Origin: Desulfofarcimen acetoxidans DSM 771
Lineage (GTDB): Bacteria > Bacillota > Desulfotomaculia > Desulfotomaculales > Desulfofarciminaceae
DNA length: 64,000 nt
Assembly: GCF_000024205.1 (NCBI RefSeq)
Contig: NC_013216.1
Coordinates: forward strand, 3,534,001-3,598,000
Direction: 5' to 3'
Shown here piece after piece: positions 1 to 9,332 of this stretch. The position numbers were made by a program, and so were the translations under genes. Each line of letters opens with the position of its first letter. Position 1 is the stretch's first letter. The notes below the pieces were generated by a model, which was given only the letters and a program-made list of their open reading frames with translations, ran no database searches and was not told the origin of the DNA.

Positions 1-214
1 TCCTGGCAACCCCGCCAAAAGGAAGCAATTCCACCTCAGAAACCGATATACCCATACGCCTGGCAGCTATAACATGAGCCAGCTCATGGCAGAGCACTGC
101 CGCAAAGGAAACCAGCCCGTGTCCTAAAACCCCGGCTGCAAAAAACAGCACCAGCATGGCCAAAAAAAAGGGGTTGACATATATAGCTACGCCATAAAAT
201 TTACCCAGTTTCAT
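1..214 (-). CDS. spoIVFB: SpoIVFB-type M50 site-2 protease (N-terminal part, runs off the window)
   Basis: Intramembrane zinc metalloprotease that in spore formers cleaves pro-sigma-K at the forespore membrane. Only the first 71 residues are in the window. They start MKLGKFYGVAIYVNPFF, run through a hydrophobic segment (about residues 15-42) and reach the zinc motif HELAH at residues 43-47, as expected for family M50. The ATG at 214 follows a GGGGG stretch and lies 12 bases after the stop of the M23 protein gene, so the two are one operon. The pairing of an M23/SpoIVFA-like protein with an M50 protein is the classical spoIVFA-spoIVFB arrangement. Confidence 0.9.
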   Translation of the reverse strand, partial: MKLGKFYGVAIYVNPFFLAMLVLFFAAGVLGHGLVSFAAVLCHELAHVIAARRMGISVSEVELLPFGGVAR

Positions 215-226
215 GTCTGCGTCCCC

Positions 227-997
227 CTACCAGGCCTGCCCGGAAAACTGCAGTTTTTTTAGGGGATCAACCAGTTTTTTGTCTTCCCGCATCTCAAAGT
301 GCAGACCGAAACCTTTTATATCTCCCACAGTACCGGCTTCACCAATAACCTGCCCGCTTTTAACCTGATCGCCTTCTTTGACGGAAATATTCTGGAGCTG
401 GGCGTATAAGGTGGTAATCCCGTTGTTGTGCTCCAAAAGCAGGTATTCCCCCAAACAAGCGTCTTTGCCGCTTTTCTTCACGGCACCATCCATTACCGCC
501 TGTACCAGGGCCTTCTCGCCTGTGGCAATATCAATTCCGGCATGATAACGTTCCATACCGTCCAGATCATCTTTTACCCAGCCAAAATTCTTTACCAGAC
601 GGCCTGAAACCGGCAGGGGCAAACCATGGCTGTTTTTTTGCGGAACAAATACGGGTACCGTTATTTCATTGCTGTCCACATTGGCCAATCTGAGTCCCAA
701 CTGCACAACTTTTTGCACTACAGGCTGATAATCCCACTCAGTGGTCAGTAAATAGCGCAGATCGGTTTTTATCTTTTGTCCCAGCGGGTCAGGCAGCTCC
801 CGCAAAGCCAATATAGATAAGAGGATTACCGCAGCCCAAACAGTTCTCGAAAACAATCGCCTGCCGAAAGTCTTTTTCTTAGCACAACTCTTCCCGGGTT
901 GGGGCAGATTAGCATAAGCTCCCCAATCATCACTGCTGTATAACGGCTTCCTTCTTCTGCGCAGCCAGTTTCTAAACCCATATATTATTTTTTTCAC
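227..997 (-). CDS. spoIVFA: SpoIVFA-like M23 (LytM) domain membrane protein
   Basis: 256 aa. A basic N-terminus (residues 1-50) precedes one membrane segment near residues 52-66. The C-terminal half is an M23/LytM fold with HAGID (about residues 152-156) and LHFEM (about 235-239), so the metal-binding residues look partly kept. In spore formers SpoIVFA holds the SpoIVFB protease inactive until signalled from the forespore. It stands directly upstream of the M50 gene, which supports this role over a general cell-wall hydrolase. The N-terminus contains a short RRRRK stretch and is probably cytoplasmic. Confidence 0.85.
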   Translation of the reverse strand: MKKIIYGFRNWLRRRRKPLYSSDDWGAYANLPQPGKSCAKKKTFGRRLFSRTVWAAVILLSILALRELPDPLGQKIKTDLRYLLTTEWDYQPVVQKVVQLGLRLANVDSNEITVPVFVPQKNSHGLPLPVSGRLVKNFGWVKDDLDGMERYHAGIDIATGEKALVQAVMDGAVKKSGKDACLGEYLLLEHNNGITTLYAQLQNISVKEGDQVKSGQVIGEAGTVGDIKGFGLHFEMREDKKLVDPLKKLQFSGQAW

Positions 998-1064
998 TGC
1001 CTGTCCCCCCTAACTTTTCATAGCCGGACAATAAAGTATATTGTCCGGAGGGGGGAAATATGCC

Positions 1065-1727
1065 TTACACTTCTCTGTGCAGTACAAAATCAACTTTGTC
1101 GTGCAGCATAACCACGGCTATACTGTCCTTGGGCTCATATCCCTCGGCTGAAGCCACTACCCGAAAGGTACCGGCTTTTATATCACTGAAATTATATTTG
1201 CCTTCACTGCCTGTTGTGGCAGTGAACATGGTTTCTCCATGTTCCAATTCCTGAACGCTAATCAAAGCATCGCGAATAGGTGAATTGGTTAAAAATTCCT
1301 TAACCGCGCCCATCAGGGTTGCTCTGGCTATATAGCCTATCTCCAGTTCAACGACCCCTTTGACATAAACCTGTCCGGGACGGTTTGCTGCTTTCTCTAC
1401 TATCAGTTTATGATTTACATACTGAATATCCTTTGTTGTCATATTGTGATGCATATTCACATAACCGGATACTTGAATAATGTTGGTATAAATTTTTTTT
1501 TCGTCGGAGTGTTCATTCAGCTCCTGCTCATTTTCCTCATCATGGACAACAAACAACTTTATATCGACATTTAATTGCAAAACATTTTTCTGCCAGGCTA
1601 TTGTTGGTTCCAGTTTTTCAACCCTGGCATATATGTTGGGTTTCCAGCCAAGTACCGGTACTGTAACTACACCTGACCAGTTAATATTCTTGTTAATAAT
1701 TTTTCTTACCGCATTATCCTCGGTCAT
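1065..1727 (-). CDS. DUF3794/SipL-like protein with C-terminal CarboxypepD_reg domain
   Basis: 220 aa, no signal peptide. Residues 15-145 have the beta-rich pattern of DUF3794/SipL-type domains, which occur in spore-coat and sporulation proteins; this is a family resemblance read by eye. Residues about 150-220 form a carboxypeptidase regulatory-like beta-sandwich (ALISVQ, GKYNFSDIKAGTFRVVASAEGY), a fold common as a structural module. It lies between rodA and spoIVFA on the same strand, which suggests a cell-envelope or spore-coat structural role. The function is not known. Confidence 0.7.
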   Translation of the reverse strand: MTEDNAVRKIINKNINWSGVVTVPVLGWKPNIYARVEKLEPTIAWQKNVLQLNVDIKLFVVHDEENEQELNEHSDEKKIYTNIIQVSGYVNMHHNMTTKDIQYVNHKLIVEKAANRPGQVYVKGVVELEIGYIARATLMGAVKEFLTNSPIRDALISVQELEHGETMFTATTGSEGKYNFSDIKAGTFRVVASAEGYEPKDSIAVVMLHDKVDFVLHREV

Positions 1728-1812
1728 ATAGCTCTCACCCGCATCTTATATATTTGAACAACTATACTTATATTGCCTAAAACTGCCGCCAAGGATACAT
1801 TCGCAGGTAAGT

Positions 1813-2964
1813 TTAAAACATCAGTTTCTGCCTTCTCATGTATATATTCAACAATATGCCTAAGGAACACATATTAGTCAGCATCGAACTGCCCCCGTAG
1901 CTGAAAAGCGGCAGCGGGACTCCGGTTACCGGCATGATCCCGGCTGTCATACCGACATTAACCATAATATGAAAGGCTAATTTGGATACCACACCTATTG
2001 CCAGCAAGTTACCATAGGTATCTTTGGCCTCACTCGCAATTTGAATACCCCGGTAAACCACAATGAAAAACATGACCAGCAGAGTAACGGTACCCACAAA
2101 ACCAAGCTCCTCACCTACTACGGAAAAAATAAAATCAGTATGCTGAATAGGCAGGAAATTCAACTGGCTTTGACTGCCGTTAAAAAGTCCTTTACCCCAA
2201 AGTCCTCCTGAACCTATGGCAATTTGTGACTGAATCATATGATAGCCGGCACCCTGCCAATCCTTCCAGGGATCCAGAAAGATAGTCAACCTGGTTATTT
2301 GGTAATCCTCAAGAGGTATCCAGACTCCAAAATTAAAATGGGCGTAGAGCCAGATACTGATGAAGCATACCCCTCCGCCGATAATCAGCAGCAGATGTGC
2401 AGGACGTGCGCCCGCGGCAAACAACATACCAAACATAATGGCTATAAAGACCAGTGAGGTGCCTAAATCCGGTTGTTTTAAAATTAATAGCATGGGTATT
2501 CCTATATAGGCAAAACAAGGAAATAAGTCCCTAAATCTTTTTAATCTCCCATCTCTTTTGGTTAGGAAATCAGCAAAAGTAATAATAATTATCACTTTTG
2601 CAAATTCCGAGGGCTGGAATATAAAAGGTCCCATGGCAATCCAGCGCTGAGCTCCCATCGCTGTGTGGCCCAGAACAAGTACGGAAGCCAGCATGACCAG
2701 ATTTAATCCGTATAGAAATTTACTGTAATTAACAAAATTCTCATAATGGACCATCATAACCAGAATGACCGCAACAACACCCATCAAGATCCAGATAAGC
2801 TGCTTCTTAACATAGTCATAAGAATCACTTTGATCACCGACAGCAGAGGTAACATGAGTGGCGCTGCTGATAATTACCAGGCTGAAGGCCAGGATTAGGA
2901 TAACTGTTAGAATTAATGTATAATCGAGATTCCTCAATAGTCTATTGTAACTCAAGCCAACCAC
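1813..2964 (-). CDS. rodA: Rod shape-determining protein RodA (SEDS glycosyltransferase)
   Basis: SEDS-family peptidoglycan polymerase that acts with a class B PBP in the elongasome. 383 aa with about ten membrane segments. SEDS signatures are present: QPSEFAKV (about residue 118), QPDLGTS (about 165) and GVPLPLFSYGGSS near the C-terminus. The called start is GTG at 2964; nearby codons are possible and no strong ribosome site decides. The gene follows minE after a strong terminator-like palindrome and probably has its own promoter in the AT-rich 2965-3070 stretch. RodA rather than FtsW is favoured by its place beside mreBCD and PBP2. Confidence 0.9.
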   Translation of the reverse strand: MVGLSYNRLLRNLDYTLILTVILILAFSLVIISSATHVTSAVGDQSDSYDYVKKQLIWILMGVVAVILVMMVHYENFVNYSKFLYGLNLVMLASVLVLGHTAMGAQRWIAMGPFIFQPSEFAKVIIIITFADFLTKRDGRLKRFRDLFPCFAYIGIPMLLILKQPDLGTSLVFIAIMFGMLFAAGARPAHLLLIIGGGVCFISIWLYAHFNFGVWIPLEDYQITRLTIFLDPWKDWQGAGYHMIQSQIAIGSGGLWGKGLFNGSQSQLNFLPIQHTDFIFSVVGEELGFVGTVTLLVMFFIVVYRGIQIASEAKDTYGNLLAIGVVSKLAFHIMVNVGMTAGIMPVTGVPLPLFSYGGSSMLTNMCSLGILLNIYMRRQKLMF

Positions 2965-3074
2965 CGCTTTCAGTAGAAAAAATTAAAACCATATCATTAT
3001 ACCATATTTAAAAATTTTTTTTAATAAATCTTATCCCACAAGAAAATCACCTTAAGCAATACATAATTTCCCAG

Positions 3075-3120
3075 GGTGCAACCTAAAAAAACCCCGTACG
3101 GGGTTTTTTTAGGTTGCACC
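3075..3120 (-). terminator. Perfect 46-bp palindrome ending minE
   Basis: Arms of 23 bases with no unpaired loop base in DNA; the stem runs GGTGCAACCT, A7, CCCCG and back. The minus-strand RNA would form a hairpin followed by a modest U content. The last four codons of minE (Gly, Ala, Thr, stop) form one side of the stem. It probably separates the mre-min transcript from rodA and works in either direction. Confidence 0.75.
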
Positions 3121-3390
3121 GTTTGCCGTTCTCTTCATGCTTCTCACCGGAATATTTGCCACCAGAGCCACGGAATCATTTTCACTGTCCAAAGTAATTT
3201 CTAAAGCATCTTCATCAATTTCCATGTACTTGGATATGAGACTGATTAACTCACCTTTTAGGGTATGCAGCAAATGAGGTGATATACTTGCCCGATCATG
3301 GATCAACACCAGGCGCAGCCTCTCCTTGGCTACATTTTTGGAGGTGCTTTCTTTATTGAACAGCTTACCGATAAACTCAAACACAGTCAT
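3109..3390 (-). CDS. minE: Cell division topological specificity factor MinE
   Basis: 93 aa from the ATG at 3390, which follows a GGAAGGGGGG ribosome site; a longer version would need the upstream TTG at 3408. The N-terminal FEFIGKLFNK helix (membrane targeting and MinD contact) and the C-terminal topological-specificity domain are both visible. MinE drives pole-to-pole MinCD oscillation, which confines the division inhibitor to the poles. It lies 36 bp after minD in the order minC-minD-minE. Presence of MinE in a Gram-positive spore former is usual in the Peptococcaceae and clostridia. Confidence 0.95.
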   Translation of the reverse strand: MTVFEFIGKLFNKESTSKNVAKERLRLVLIHDRASISPHLLHTLKGELISLISKYMEIDEDALEITLDSENDSVALVANIPVRSMKRTANGAT

Positions 3391-3426
3391 CCCCCCCCTT
3401 CCAAGCAACTAATAATTTTTATAAGA

Positions 3427-4221
3427 CTACTTAAGCCCGATAAACTTTTTGATCCTACTTACAAAACCTTCACTTTCTTCCAAGTTCATAAAAGGAATAT
3501 CTTCTCCTTTGATGCGCTGCACTATATTGCGGTAGGCCTGTCCGGATTTGGTACCATTACCCTGCACTACGGTCTCTCCCCGGTTGGTCGTTACAACAAT
3601 AGCTTCATCTTCAGGAATTACGCCGATTAATTCTATAGCCAGAATATCAATCATATCTTCAATATTCATCATATCACCCTGCCGGACCATCTTGGGCCTT
3701 ATACGGTTGATAATCAATTTCGGATTTCGAAGCTCAGCCGCTTCCAATAGACCTATAATCCTGTCGGCGTCACGCACTGCGGAAACCTCAGGAGTAGTAA
3801 CCACCAAAGCGGTGCTTGCCCCGGCAATCGCATTCTTAAATCCCTGCTCAATACCTGCCGGGCAATCCACAACCACATACTCAAACTCTTTGGCCAGCTC
3901 GGCACAGAGGTCACGCATTTGCTCTGGGGTTACCGCAGTCTTGTCCTTGGTCTGGGCTGCCGGCAGAAGATGAAGTCCTTCTATTCTTTTATCTTTAATC
4001 AGAGCCTGCCGCAGGCGGCAATTTCCGTTTACAACATCAACCAAATCATAAACAATTCGGTTCTCCAAACCCAAAACAACATCTAAATTGCGCAGTCCGA
4101 TATCAGCGTCCACCAGGGCTACTTTGTGTCCTACCGCCGCCAAACCGGTACCTATATTTGCTGTAGTGGTAGTTTTTCCTACGCCTCCCTTGCCGGAAGT
4201 CACTACAATTACCTCTCCCAT
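3427..4221 (-). CDS. minD: Septum site-determining ATPase MinD
   Basis: 264 aa ParA-superfamily ATPase with the deviant Walker A motif KGGVGKTT at residues 10-17, a VVDCPAGIEQG switch region at about 117, and a short amphipathic C-terminal tail (FVSRIKKFIGLK) typical of the MinD membrane-targeting helix. ATP-bound MinD dimerises on the membrane, recruits MinC, and is released by MinE. The length is normal. The ATG at 4221 is preceded by GAGGGAGG. Confidence 0.97.
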   Translation of the reverse strand: MGEVIVVTSGKGGVGKTTTTANIGTGLAAVGHKVALVDADIGLRNLDVVLGLENRIVYDLVDVVNGNCRLRQALIKDKRIEGLHLLPAAQTKDKTAVTPEQMRDLCAELAKEFEYVVVDCPAGIEQGFKNAIAGASTALVVTTPEVSAVRDADRIIGLLEAAELRNPKLIINRIRPKMVRQGDMMNIEDMIDILAIELIGVIPEDEAIVVTTNRGETVVQGNGTKSGQAYRNIVQRIKGEDIPFMNLEESEGFVSRIKKFIGLK

Positions 4222-4257
4222 TATTTTTCCTCCCTCTAATATCCAGATTTGCGGCTA

Positions 4258-4704
4258 TTAGCTGCCTTTTCTCTGCCTTTCACCACCGTTTTGGAAAGCT
4301 TCAATCGTAACAATCCCACCTTTTACTCTGGCAATTTCCGGTTGTTCAGATTTAACCTGCTCATCATCCGGCGCCCGTGTAATATGATTAGCTATGCGCA
4401 GTTGGGTAGGCAATAATTTAAAAGCAATGATTATAGCTTTCTCATCACCGTTTACACCGGCATGAACCACTCCGCGCAAGGTACCCAAAACAATAATGTT
4501 TCCTCCTGCCACCAGTTCGGCTCCGGGATTGACATCTCCAAGCAGAACAACGTTTCCGTCATGATATATACTCTGACCGGATCTTAAAGTTCGTTGAATT
4601 AATATAGTGTTTTCATCCACTAAATCTTCAATACCATTAGGCAACATTTCTCGGATATGAGATATGCCATCTGTCAAAATTTTACTACAATCGTCGGCAT
4701 TCAT
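4258..4704 (-). CDS. minC: Short MinC: beta-helical C-terminal domain only
   Basis: About 148 aa from ATG 4704 (GGGAGG lies 9 bases upstream; the ATGs at 4710 and 4713 and a TTG at 4728 are alternatives). The central part is the MinC C-terminal beta-helix: SGQSIYHDGNVVLLGDVNPG and GGNIIVLGTLRGVVHAG, the MinD-binding and dimerisation domain. Normal MinC is about 210-230 aa with an N-terminal FtsZ-inhibitory domain of about 100 aa. Only about 40 residues precede the beta-helix here, and the 140 bp upstream are AT-rich and non-coding. It may be a natural short form or an N-terminally decayed gene; the domain identity is sure, the activity is not. Confidence 0.85.
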   Translation of the reverse strand: MNADDCSKILTDGISHIREMLPNGIEDLVDENTILIQRTLRSGQSIYHDGNVVLLGDVNPGAELVAGGNIIVLGTLRGVVHAGVNGDEKAIIIAFKLLPTQLRIANHITRAPDDEQVKSEQPEIARVKGGIVTIEAFQNGGERQRKGS

Positions 4705-4871
4705 TGCCATCATCCTCCCGAACCACAACTGATTGTATAATTTCTACAATTGACCAGTAACTCCTGCTAATAAAATACAAAAAGACTGGCTTTTTTAAAT
4801 TTATTATTTTAATTGGTTAATTGTACAGTTTTCTTATACAGGAGACATATCTTTTTATAAAGATACGTTAT

Positions 4872-6857
4872 TTATTCAGGACTGGTGGGATTGGTAAGAC
4901 GTGTTCCATCTTTCACTTGAAAATACTCAGCCAGCAGTTCCCTGACCACGGGGCCCGCAGTGGTACCGCCATGACCGCCGTAATCTATAACTGAGGCTAT
5001 GGCTACTTCCGGCTTTTCATACGGGGCAAAACAAACAAACAGGGCATGGTTGTCCTTGCCGTGCACTTCCGCTGTTCCGGTTTTAGCTGCCACTGAAATA
5101 GGAAAACCGGCAAAAATTCCCGCGGCCGTACCATTTGGATACAAAGATACCATATGCATACCCTCCCTGATGATTTGCAAATTATCTTCGCTGACATTAA
5201 CTTTCCGTTTAACCACCGGGTTGAATTCCTTAATCACACTGCCTTTGGAATCTGTAATTTTCTTGACTATATAGGGCTGGTATAAAGTACCCCCGTTGGC
5301 AATTGCCGATATATAATTGGCCAGCTGGATGGGAGAATACTGGTTGTCACCCTGTCCGATAGACATATCCAGCGTATCATATTCACGCCATTCCAGTTCC
5401 CAGGCATAGCGATCCGCAGCGTATTTTTGCTCCACAGCTTTTAATTCCTTATCTTTTTCCGCCTGCAGTTTCTCCTTATTCTCTTCGGTAAAAGCTTTGG
5501 CAATTAAGTCGTCATACTTTTCATTTATTGATTGAATTTCCGGGCCGTACTTATTATCCAAAAGGCTTTTCCACTTATCATGCTTATAGGCAGGTGTAGG
5601 CACTACCCCGGAGCTCTCACCCGGCAGGTCAATTCCTGTCAACTGGCCCAATCCAAAGTCTGCGGCGAATTTACCTATCCTGTCAACTCCTACACTAAGG
5701 CCTATTTGCCAGAAATAAACGTCACAGGAAACCTGTATGGCTTTACGCATGTCAACCCGGCCGTGCCCGGCAGGATTCCAGTCTGTTTTATTTCTGAAAT
5801 GTCCCGGGTCATTTATTGCATATGTGGCACTTACTATTTTGTCCTCCAGAGCGGCAGCTGCCACGATCATTTTAAAGGTAGAACCAGGTGGGTAAATACC
5901 CAGAGCCCTATTGAAAAAAGGCCTGGTCGGATCCCTAAATATTGCATCCACATCGGCCTGGGTCATACTCCCGGTAAACTTAGCCGGGTCATAGGAGGGA
6001 CAGCTGGCCATAGCCAGTACTTGCCCGGTATGAACATCCAGCATAACTACGGCTCCTGCTCTGGCATCCCGAAAACCCTGCCTTTGAGCCTTGGCAACAG
6101 TATCAGCCAGGCCTTTTTCGGCAACTTCCTGCAATTTTGAATCAATGGTAAGCTGCAGGTTGCTTCCGGGAACAGGTGCTTTAACACCTAAATCACGTAC
6201 CGGCCTGGCCATATTATCCACTTCAACCTGCCTGGCACCCTTACCCCCCCGCAGGTATTTCTCATACTGGTTTTCCAGGCCGGATTGGCCGTATTCATCC
6301 CCCAGAACATAGCCTTCATCCTTATGCTCCTCTAACTGTTTTTCCTTAATTTCCTGAACATATCCCAGCACATGTGACAGCGAACTGCCGAAAGGATATT
6401 CGCGCACAGGCTCTACATCTATAATTACACCTGGCAGTTCCAGGCGCTTCTCTTCAATTTTAGTTAACGTTTCCACCGGAACATCAACAGCTACTTCCAC
6501 CGGCTGGTAAAGCTTCAGTTTCTGAGCATTGATTTTATCCTCAATGGATTTTGGATCTATGCCTAAAATATTGGCCAGACGCTTTACAACACTACTGGTG
6601 TCCTTTATGCCAAGGTATTCCAGGGATACGGTATAAATTGGCCTGTTGCCCACCAGCCGCACGTTTTTGCGATCAAAAATCTCCCCTCTGGGAGCATTAA
6701 TGGGGTTAATCCTGATGCGGTTCTCACGGGCCAGTGTCTGAAATCTGTCCGTCTGCACCAGCTGCAGATAAGATAAACGAAGAATCAGTATTATAAAGAT
6801 GCCCGACAAAATAAAGAGGAACATTTTCATTTTTTTATCTTTCAATTTGCTTTCCAT
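4872..6857 (-). CDS. mrdA: Penicillin-binding protein 2 (elongation-specific transpeptidase)
   Basis: 661 aa class B PBP. One N-terminal membrane anchor (residues 11-32) precedes the PBP dimerisation domain (NAPRGEIFDR at about 51) and the transpeptidase domain. The active-site serine is in PPGSTFKM (about residue 325), the second motif is SCD in QVSCDVYFWQ (about 380), and the third is KTGTAEV (about 590). A helical insertion rich in Lys and Glu (about residues 430-490) splits the transpeptidase domain. It cross-links lateral-wall peptidoglycan with RodA and the MreBCD scaffold. It is followed by minC after about 170 bp and preceded by mreD 17 bp away. Confidence 0.95.
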   Translation of the reverse strand: MESKLKDKKMKMFLFILSGIFIILILRLSYLQLVQTDRFQTLARENRIRINPINAPRGEIFDRKNVRLVGNRPIYTVSLEYLGIKDTSSVVKRLANILGIDPKSIEDKINAQKLKLYQPVEVAVDVPVETLTKIEEKRLELPGVIIDVEPVREYPFGSSLSHVLGYVQEIKEKQLEEHKDEGYVLGDEYGQSGLENQYEKYLRGGKGARQVEVDNMARPVRDLGVKAPVPGSNLQLTIDSKLQEVAEKGLADTVAKAQRQGFRDARAGAVVMLDVHTGQVLAMASCPSYDPAKFTGSMTQADVDAIFRDPTRPFFNRALGIYPPGSTFKMIVAAAALEDKIVSATYAINDPGHFRNKTDWNPAGHGRVDMRKAIQVSCDVYFWQIGLSVGVDRIGKFAADFGLGQLTGIDLPGESSGVVPTPAYKHDKWKSLLDNKYGPEIQSINEKYDDLIAKAFTEENKEKLQAEKDKELKAVEQKYAADRYAWELEWREYDTLDMSIGQGDNQYSPIQLANYISAIANGGTLYQPYIVKKITDSKGSVIKEFNPVVKRKVNVSEDNLQIIREGMHMVSLYPNGTAAGIFAGFPISVAAKTGTAEVHGKDNHALFVCFAPYEKPEVAIASVIDYGGHGGTTAGPVVRELLAEYFQVKDGTRLTNPTSPE

Positions 6858-6874
6858 GTAAATTCACCCTCTTT

Positions 6875-7375
6875 TTACATTTCCTTTTCCGAAAACAAAC
6901 CTCTGATTCTGGAACGGTAAAAGAGTTTAAAAAAGATGGGAACCAGCAGAGTATTATAAAAAGCCACAGGCAGAATAATCCTGAGCAAAGCCCAGAAAGG
7001 CGTGACCATAACACCTAGAATAATTAACAGAAGGTAATAAATGATCTGGCAAAGCACAGACGCCAGAAAAGTCACCCCAAACAAAACAAAAATGTTATCT
7101 TTAAATAATTTGGACTCGGCCAAGCCGACCAGATAACCGGAACCCATCTTGGCCAACGCATTAAAACCTATATAATTGCCGCTAAGCACATCCTGGCATA
7201 AACCGGCCAAAAAACCTAAAAAAGCCCCCTCCTTTGACCCCCGGAGGAAGGCGTTAAGAATTACGATAAGCAATACCAGATCCGGCTGCACTCCACCCAC
7301 CCGGATAAAACCCAGCACTGTCGACTGTATCAACATAGTTATTAATAAGATAATTAATACCGTAAAAACTCTCAA
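6875..7375 (-). CDS. mreD: Rod shape-determining protein MreD
   Basis: 166 aa integral membrane protein with five or so hydrophobic segments, starting MRVFTVLIILLITMLIQSTVLG and carrying the family hallmark GGVQPDLVLL (residues 26-35). It links MreC to the elongasome. Its start overlaps the mreC stop by 4 bases, indicating translational coupling. Confidence 0.95.
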   Translation of the reverse strand: MRVFTVLIILLITMLIQSTVLGFIRVGGVQPDLVLLIVILNAFLRGSKEGAFLGFLAGLCQDVLSGNYIGFNALAKMGSGYLVGLAESKLFKDNIFVLFGVTFLASVLCQIIYYLLLIILGVMVTPFWALLRIILPVAFYNTLLVPIFFKLFYRSRIRGLFSEKEM

Positions 7376-8250
7376 GGATTATCCCCCTCCGCCGGGAGTT
7401 TCTCGGGAAACTGGACTTTACCGGTCAGAATAATCACTTCTTCCAGCCGGTTAAAGTCCACATAAGGTTTTATCACTGCCGTCTTAAATAACCCTGAAGA
7501 TTCTTTGTAGAAACTTTCCACCTCTCCCACAGGTATGTCTTTAGGAAAAATACTGCCAACACCAGAGGTAATTACTACCTCGCCTTTTTTTATATCCTGA
7601 GCCACAGGCAGGTGAATAAGATTTAAAGTACCCGAGCCGCTGGCTACACCTTCCAAGATACCGGGAGTCCTGCTACCCTGTAAAATACAACCAACCCCGC
7701 TGCGGGGATCAGTAACTAAAAGCACCTCAGCCGTATGATTGGATACAGCTATTACCCTGCCGACCAAACCGGCAGGACTCGTAACGGTACAGTCTACCTT
7801 TACACTGTCAGCCAGGCCCCTGCTTACTGTAAAGGTACCAAACCAGTTGCCAGGGTCCCTGGCAATAATTGAAGCAACCACCGCGGCACCCTGCAATTTA
7901 TTATCATTTTCATAATCTAAAAGCTTTCTTAATCTTTCATTTTCCAATTCGTATTCCTTTATCTGGCGAACCTGTCCTTTAAGTTTGTCAACTTCCTCTT
8001 TAAGCTGCTTGTTTTCGCGTGAATAAAAAGCCATTTTAAAGGGAAAAACAATCCAACCCCGTGCGCTTGTACCCAAATGAAGAATACCTTTTTGCAGCGG
8101 CGCCAGGGTATCCTTGAGCATCGACTCAATTGGAGTTAAATTGCTTCTTCCAGGAGCTGTTATATGCATAGCAAAAACAGTGAACCCGACCAGTATTAAT
8201 AAAAAAACCAGATTCCTGGCAGAAACCAACCGGCGCAATCCCCCCAACAC
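7372..8250 (-). CDS. mreC: Rod shape-determining protein MreC
   Basis: 292 aa. A membrane anchor (residues 13-30), a coiled coil (about 75-110, rich in Lys, Glu and Leu) and the beta-barrel MreC domain (RDPGNWFGTF, about 130; TSPAGLVGRV, about 157). It is an extracytoplasmic scaffold that activates PBP2. The called start is GTG 8250, and a TTG a few codons in is possible. It sits between mreB and mreD as in most rods. Confidence 0.95.
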   Translation of the reverse strand: MLGGLRRLVSARNLVFLLILVGFTVFAMHITAPGRSNLTPIESMLKDTLAPLQKGILHLGTSARGWIVFPFKMAFYSRENKQLKEEVDKLKGQVRQIKEYELENERLRKLLDYENDNKLQGAAVVASIIARDPGNWFGTFTVSRGLADSVKVDCTVTSPAGLVGRVIAVSNHTAEVLLVTDPRSGVGCILQGSRTPGILEGVASGSGTLNLIHLPVAQDIKKGEVVITSGVGSIFPKDIPVGEVESFYKESSGLFKTAVIKPYVDFNRLEEVIILTGKVQFPEKLPAEGDNP

Positions 8251-8259
8251 CCCTTTAAC

Positions 8260-9291
8260 TTACGCCAATTTCTTTGGCTGAATCAGAACCCTGCGCAATA
8301 AATTAATATTCTCTAAAACCCTACCGGTACCATAAGCTACGGCCAGAAGTGGGTCATCAGCCATATGAACCGGCATACCTGTTTGCTCACTGACCAAATG
8401 ATCAAGACCTCTCAGCAAAGAGCCGCCGCCTGCCATAACAATCCCTTTATCCATAATATCCGCGGCTAACTCCGGGGGAGTCTGCTCCAGTGTTGTTTTA
8501 ATAGCATCGCAAATAGTGGCTACCGGTTCAGACAAAGCCTTGTAGATTTCCAGAGAAGTAATCTCCACTGTTTTGGGCAAACCGGTTAATAAATCCCTGC
8601 CCCGGATCTCTTCGTTTTCTATATCATTTAATTCATAGGCTGTGCCGACATTAATTTTTATCTGTTCGGCCGTGCGCTCACCGATAAGTAAATTATACTT
8701 CTTTTTCACATGGTAAATTATGGCATCGTCCATTTCGTCTCCGGCAACACGTATTGATTTGCTGGTAACGATGCCGCCCAAAGAGATGACAGCCACCTCG
8801 GTCGTCCCACCGCCTATATCCACTACCATATTGCCGGTAGGTTCATGTACCGGCAACCCGGAGCCTATGGCAGCAGCCATAGGCTCTTCCATTAAGTAAG
8901 CTTCTCTGGCTCCCGCCTGCAGCGCCGCCTCGCGCACAGCACGTTCCTCCACCGCAGTAACGCCGGAAGGCACGGACACTACCACTCTTGGTCTGATTAA
9001 GTAAGTGCGGCTGCGTTGAGCCTTATTTATAAAATACTTAATCATGGCCTGAGTAATGTCAAAATCCGCTATAACCCCGTCTTTCATGGGACGAATAGCT
9101 ATAATATTACCGGGAGTCCGGCCTATCATCTGTTTCGCCTCATCCCCTACCGCCAGTATCTGTCCCGTGTCCCTCTGAATTGCTACAACCGAAGGTTCCC
9201 GTAATACTATACCTTTGCCCTTTACGTACACCAATGAATTGGCGGTACCCAAATCTATCCCCATATCCTTGGAGAACAGACCAATTCGCAT
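8260..9291 (-). CDS. mreB: Actin-like rod shape-determining protein MreB
   Basis: 343 aa from the ATG at 9291 ([20 protein letters not shown]), preceded by GGAAAGGGG; a longer reading from 9324 lacks a ribosome site. Actin-fold motifs are present: DLGTANS (phosphate 1), [13 protein letters not shown] (phosphate 2) and [10 protein letters not shown] (adenosine). MreB filaments guide lateral wall synthesis. It is the first gene of the mreBCD-PBP2-min run. Confidence 0.97.
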   Translation of the reverse strand: MRIGLFSKDMGIDLGTANSLVYVKGKGIVLREPSVVAIQRDTGQILAVGDEAKQMIGRTPGNIIAIRPMKDGVIADFDITQAMIKYFINKAQRSRTYLIRPRVVVSVPSGVTAVEERAVREAALQAGAREAYLMEEPMAAAIGSGLPVHEPTGNMVVDIGGGTTEVAVISLGGIVTSKSIRVAGDEMDDAIIYHVKKKYNLLIGERTAEQIKINVGTAYELNDIENEEIRGRDLLTGLPKTVEITSLEIYKALSEPVATICDAIKTTLEQTPPELAADIMDKGIVMAGGGSLLRGLDHLVSEQTGMPVHMADDPLLAVAYGTGRVLENINLLRRVLIQPKKLA

Positions 9292-9332
9292 TTTGCGGCC
9301 CCTTTCCTGGATTCTAATAATCAAAACAATGT

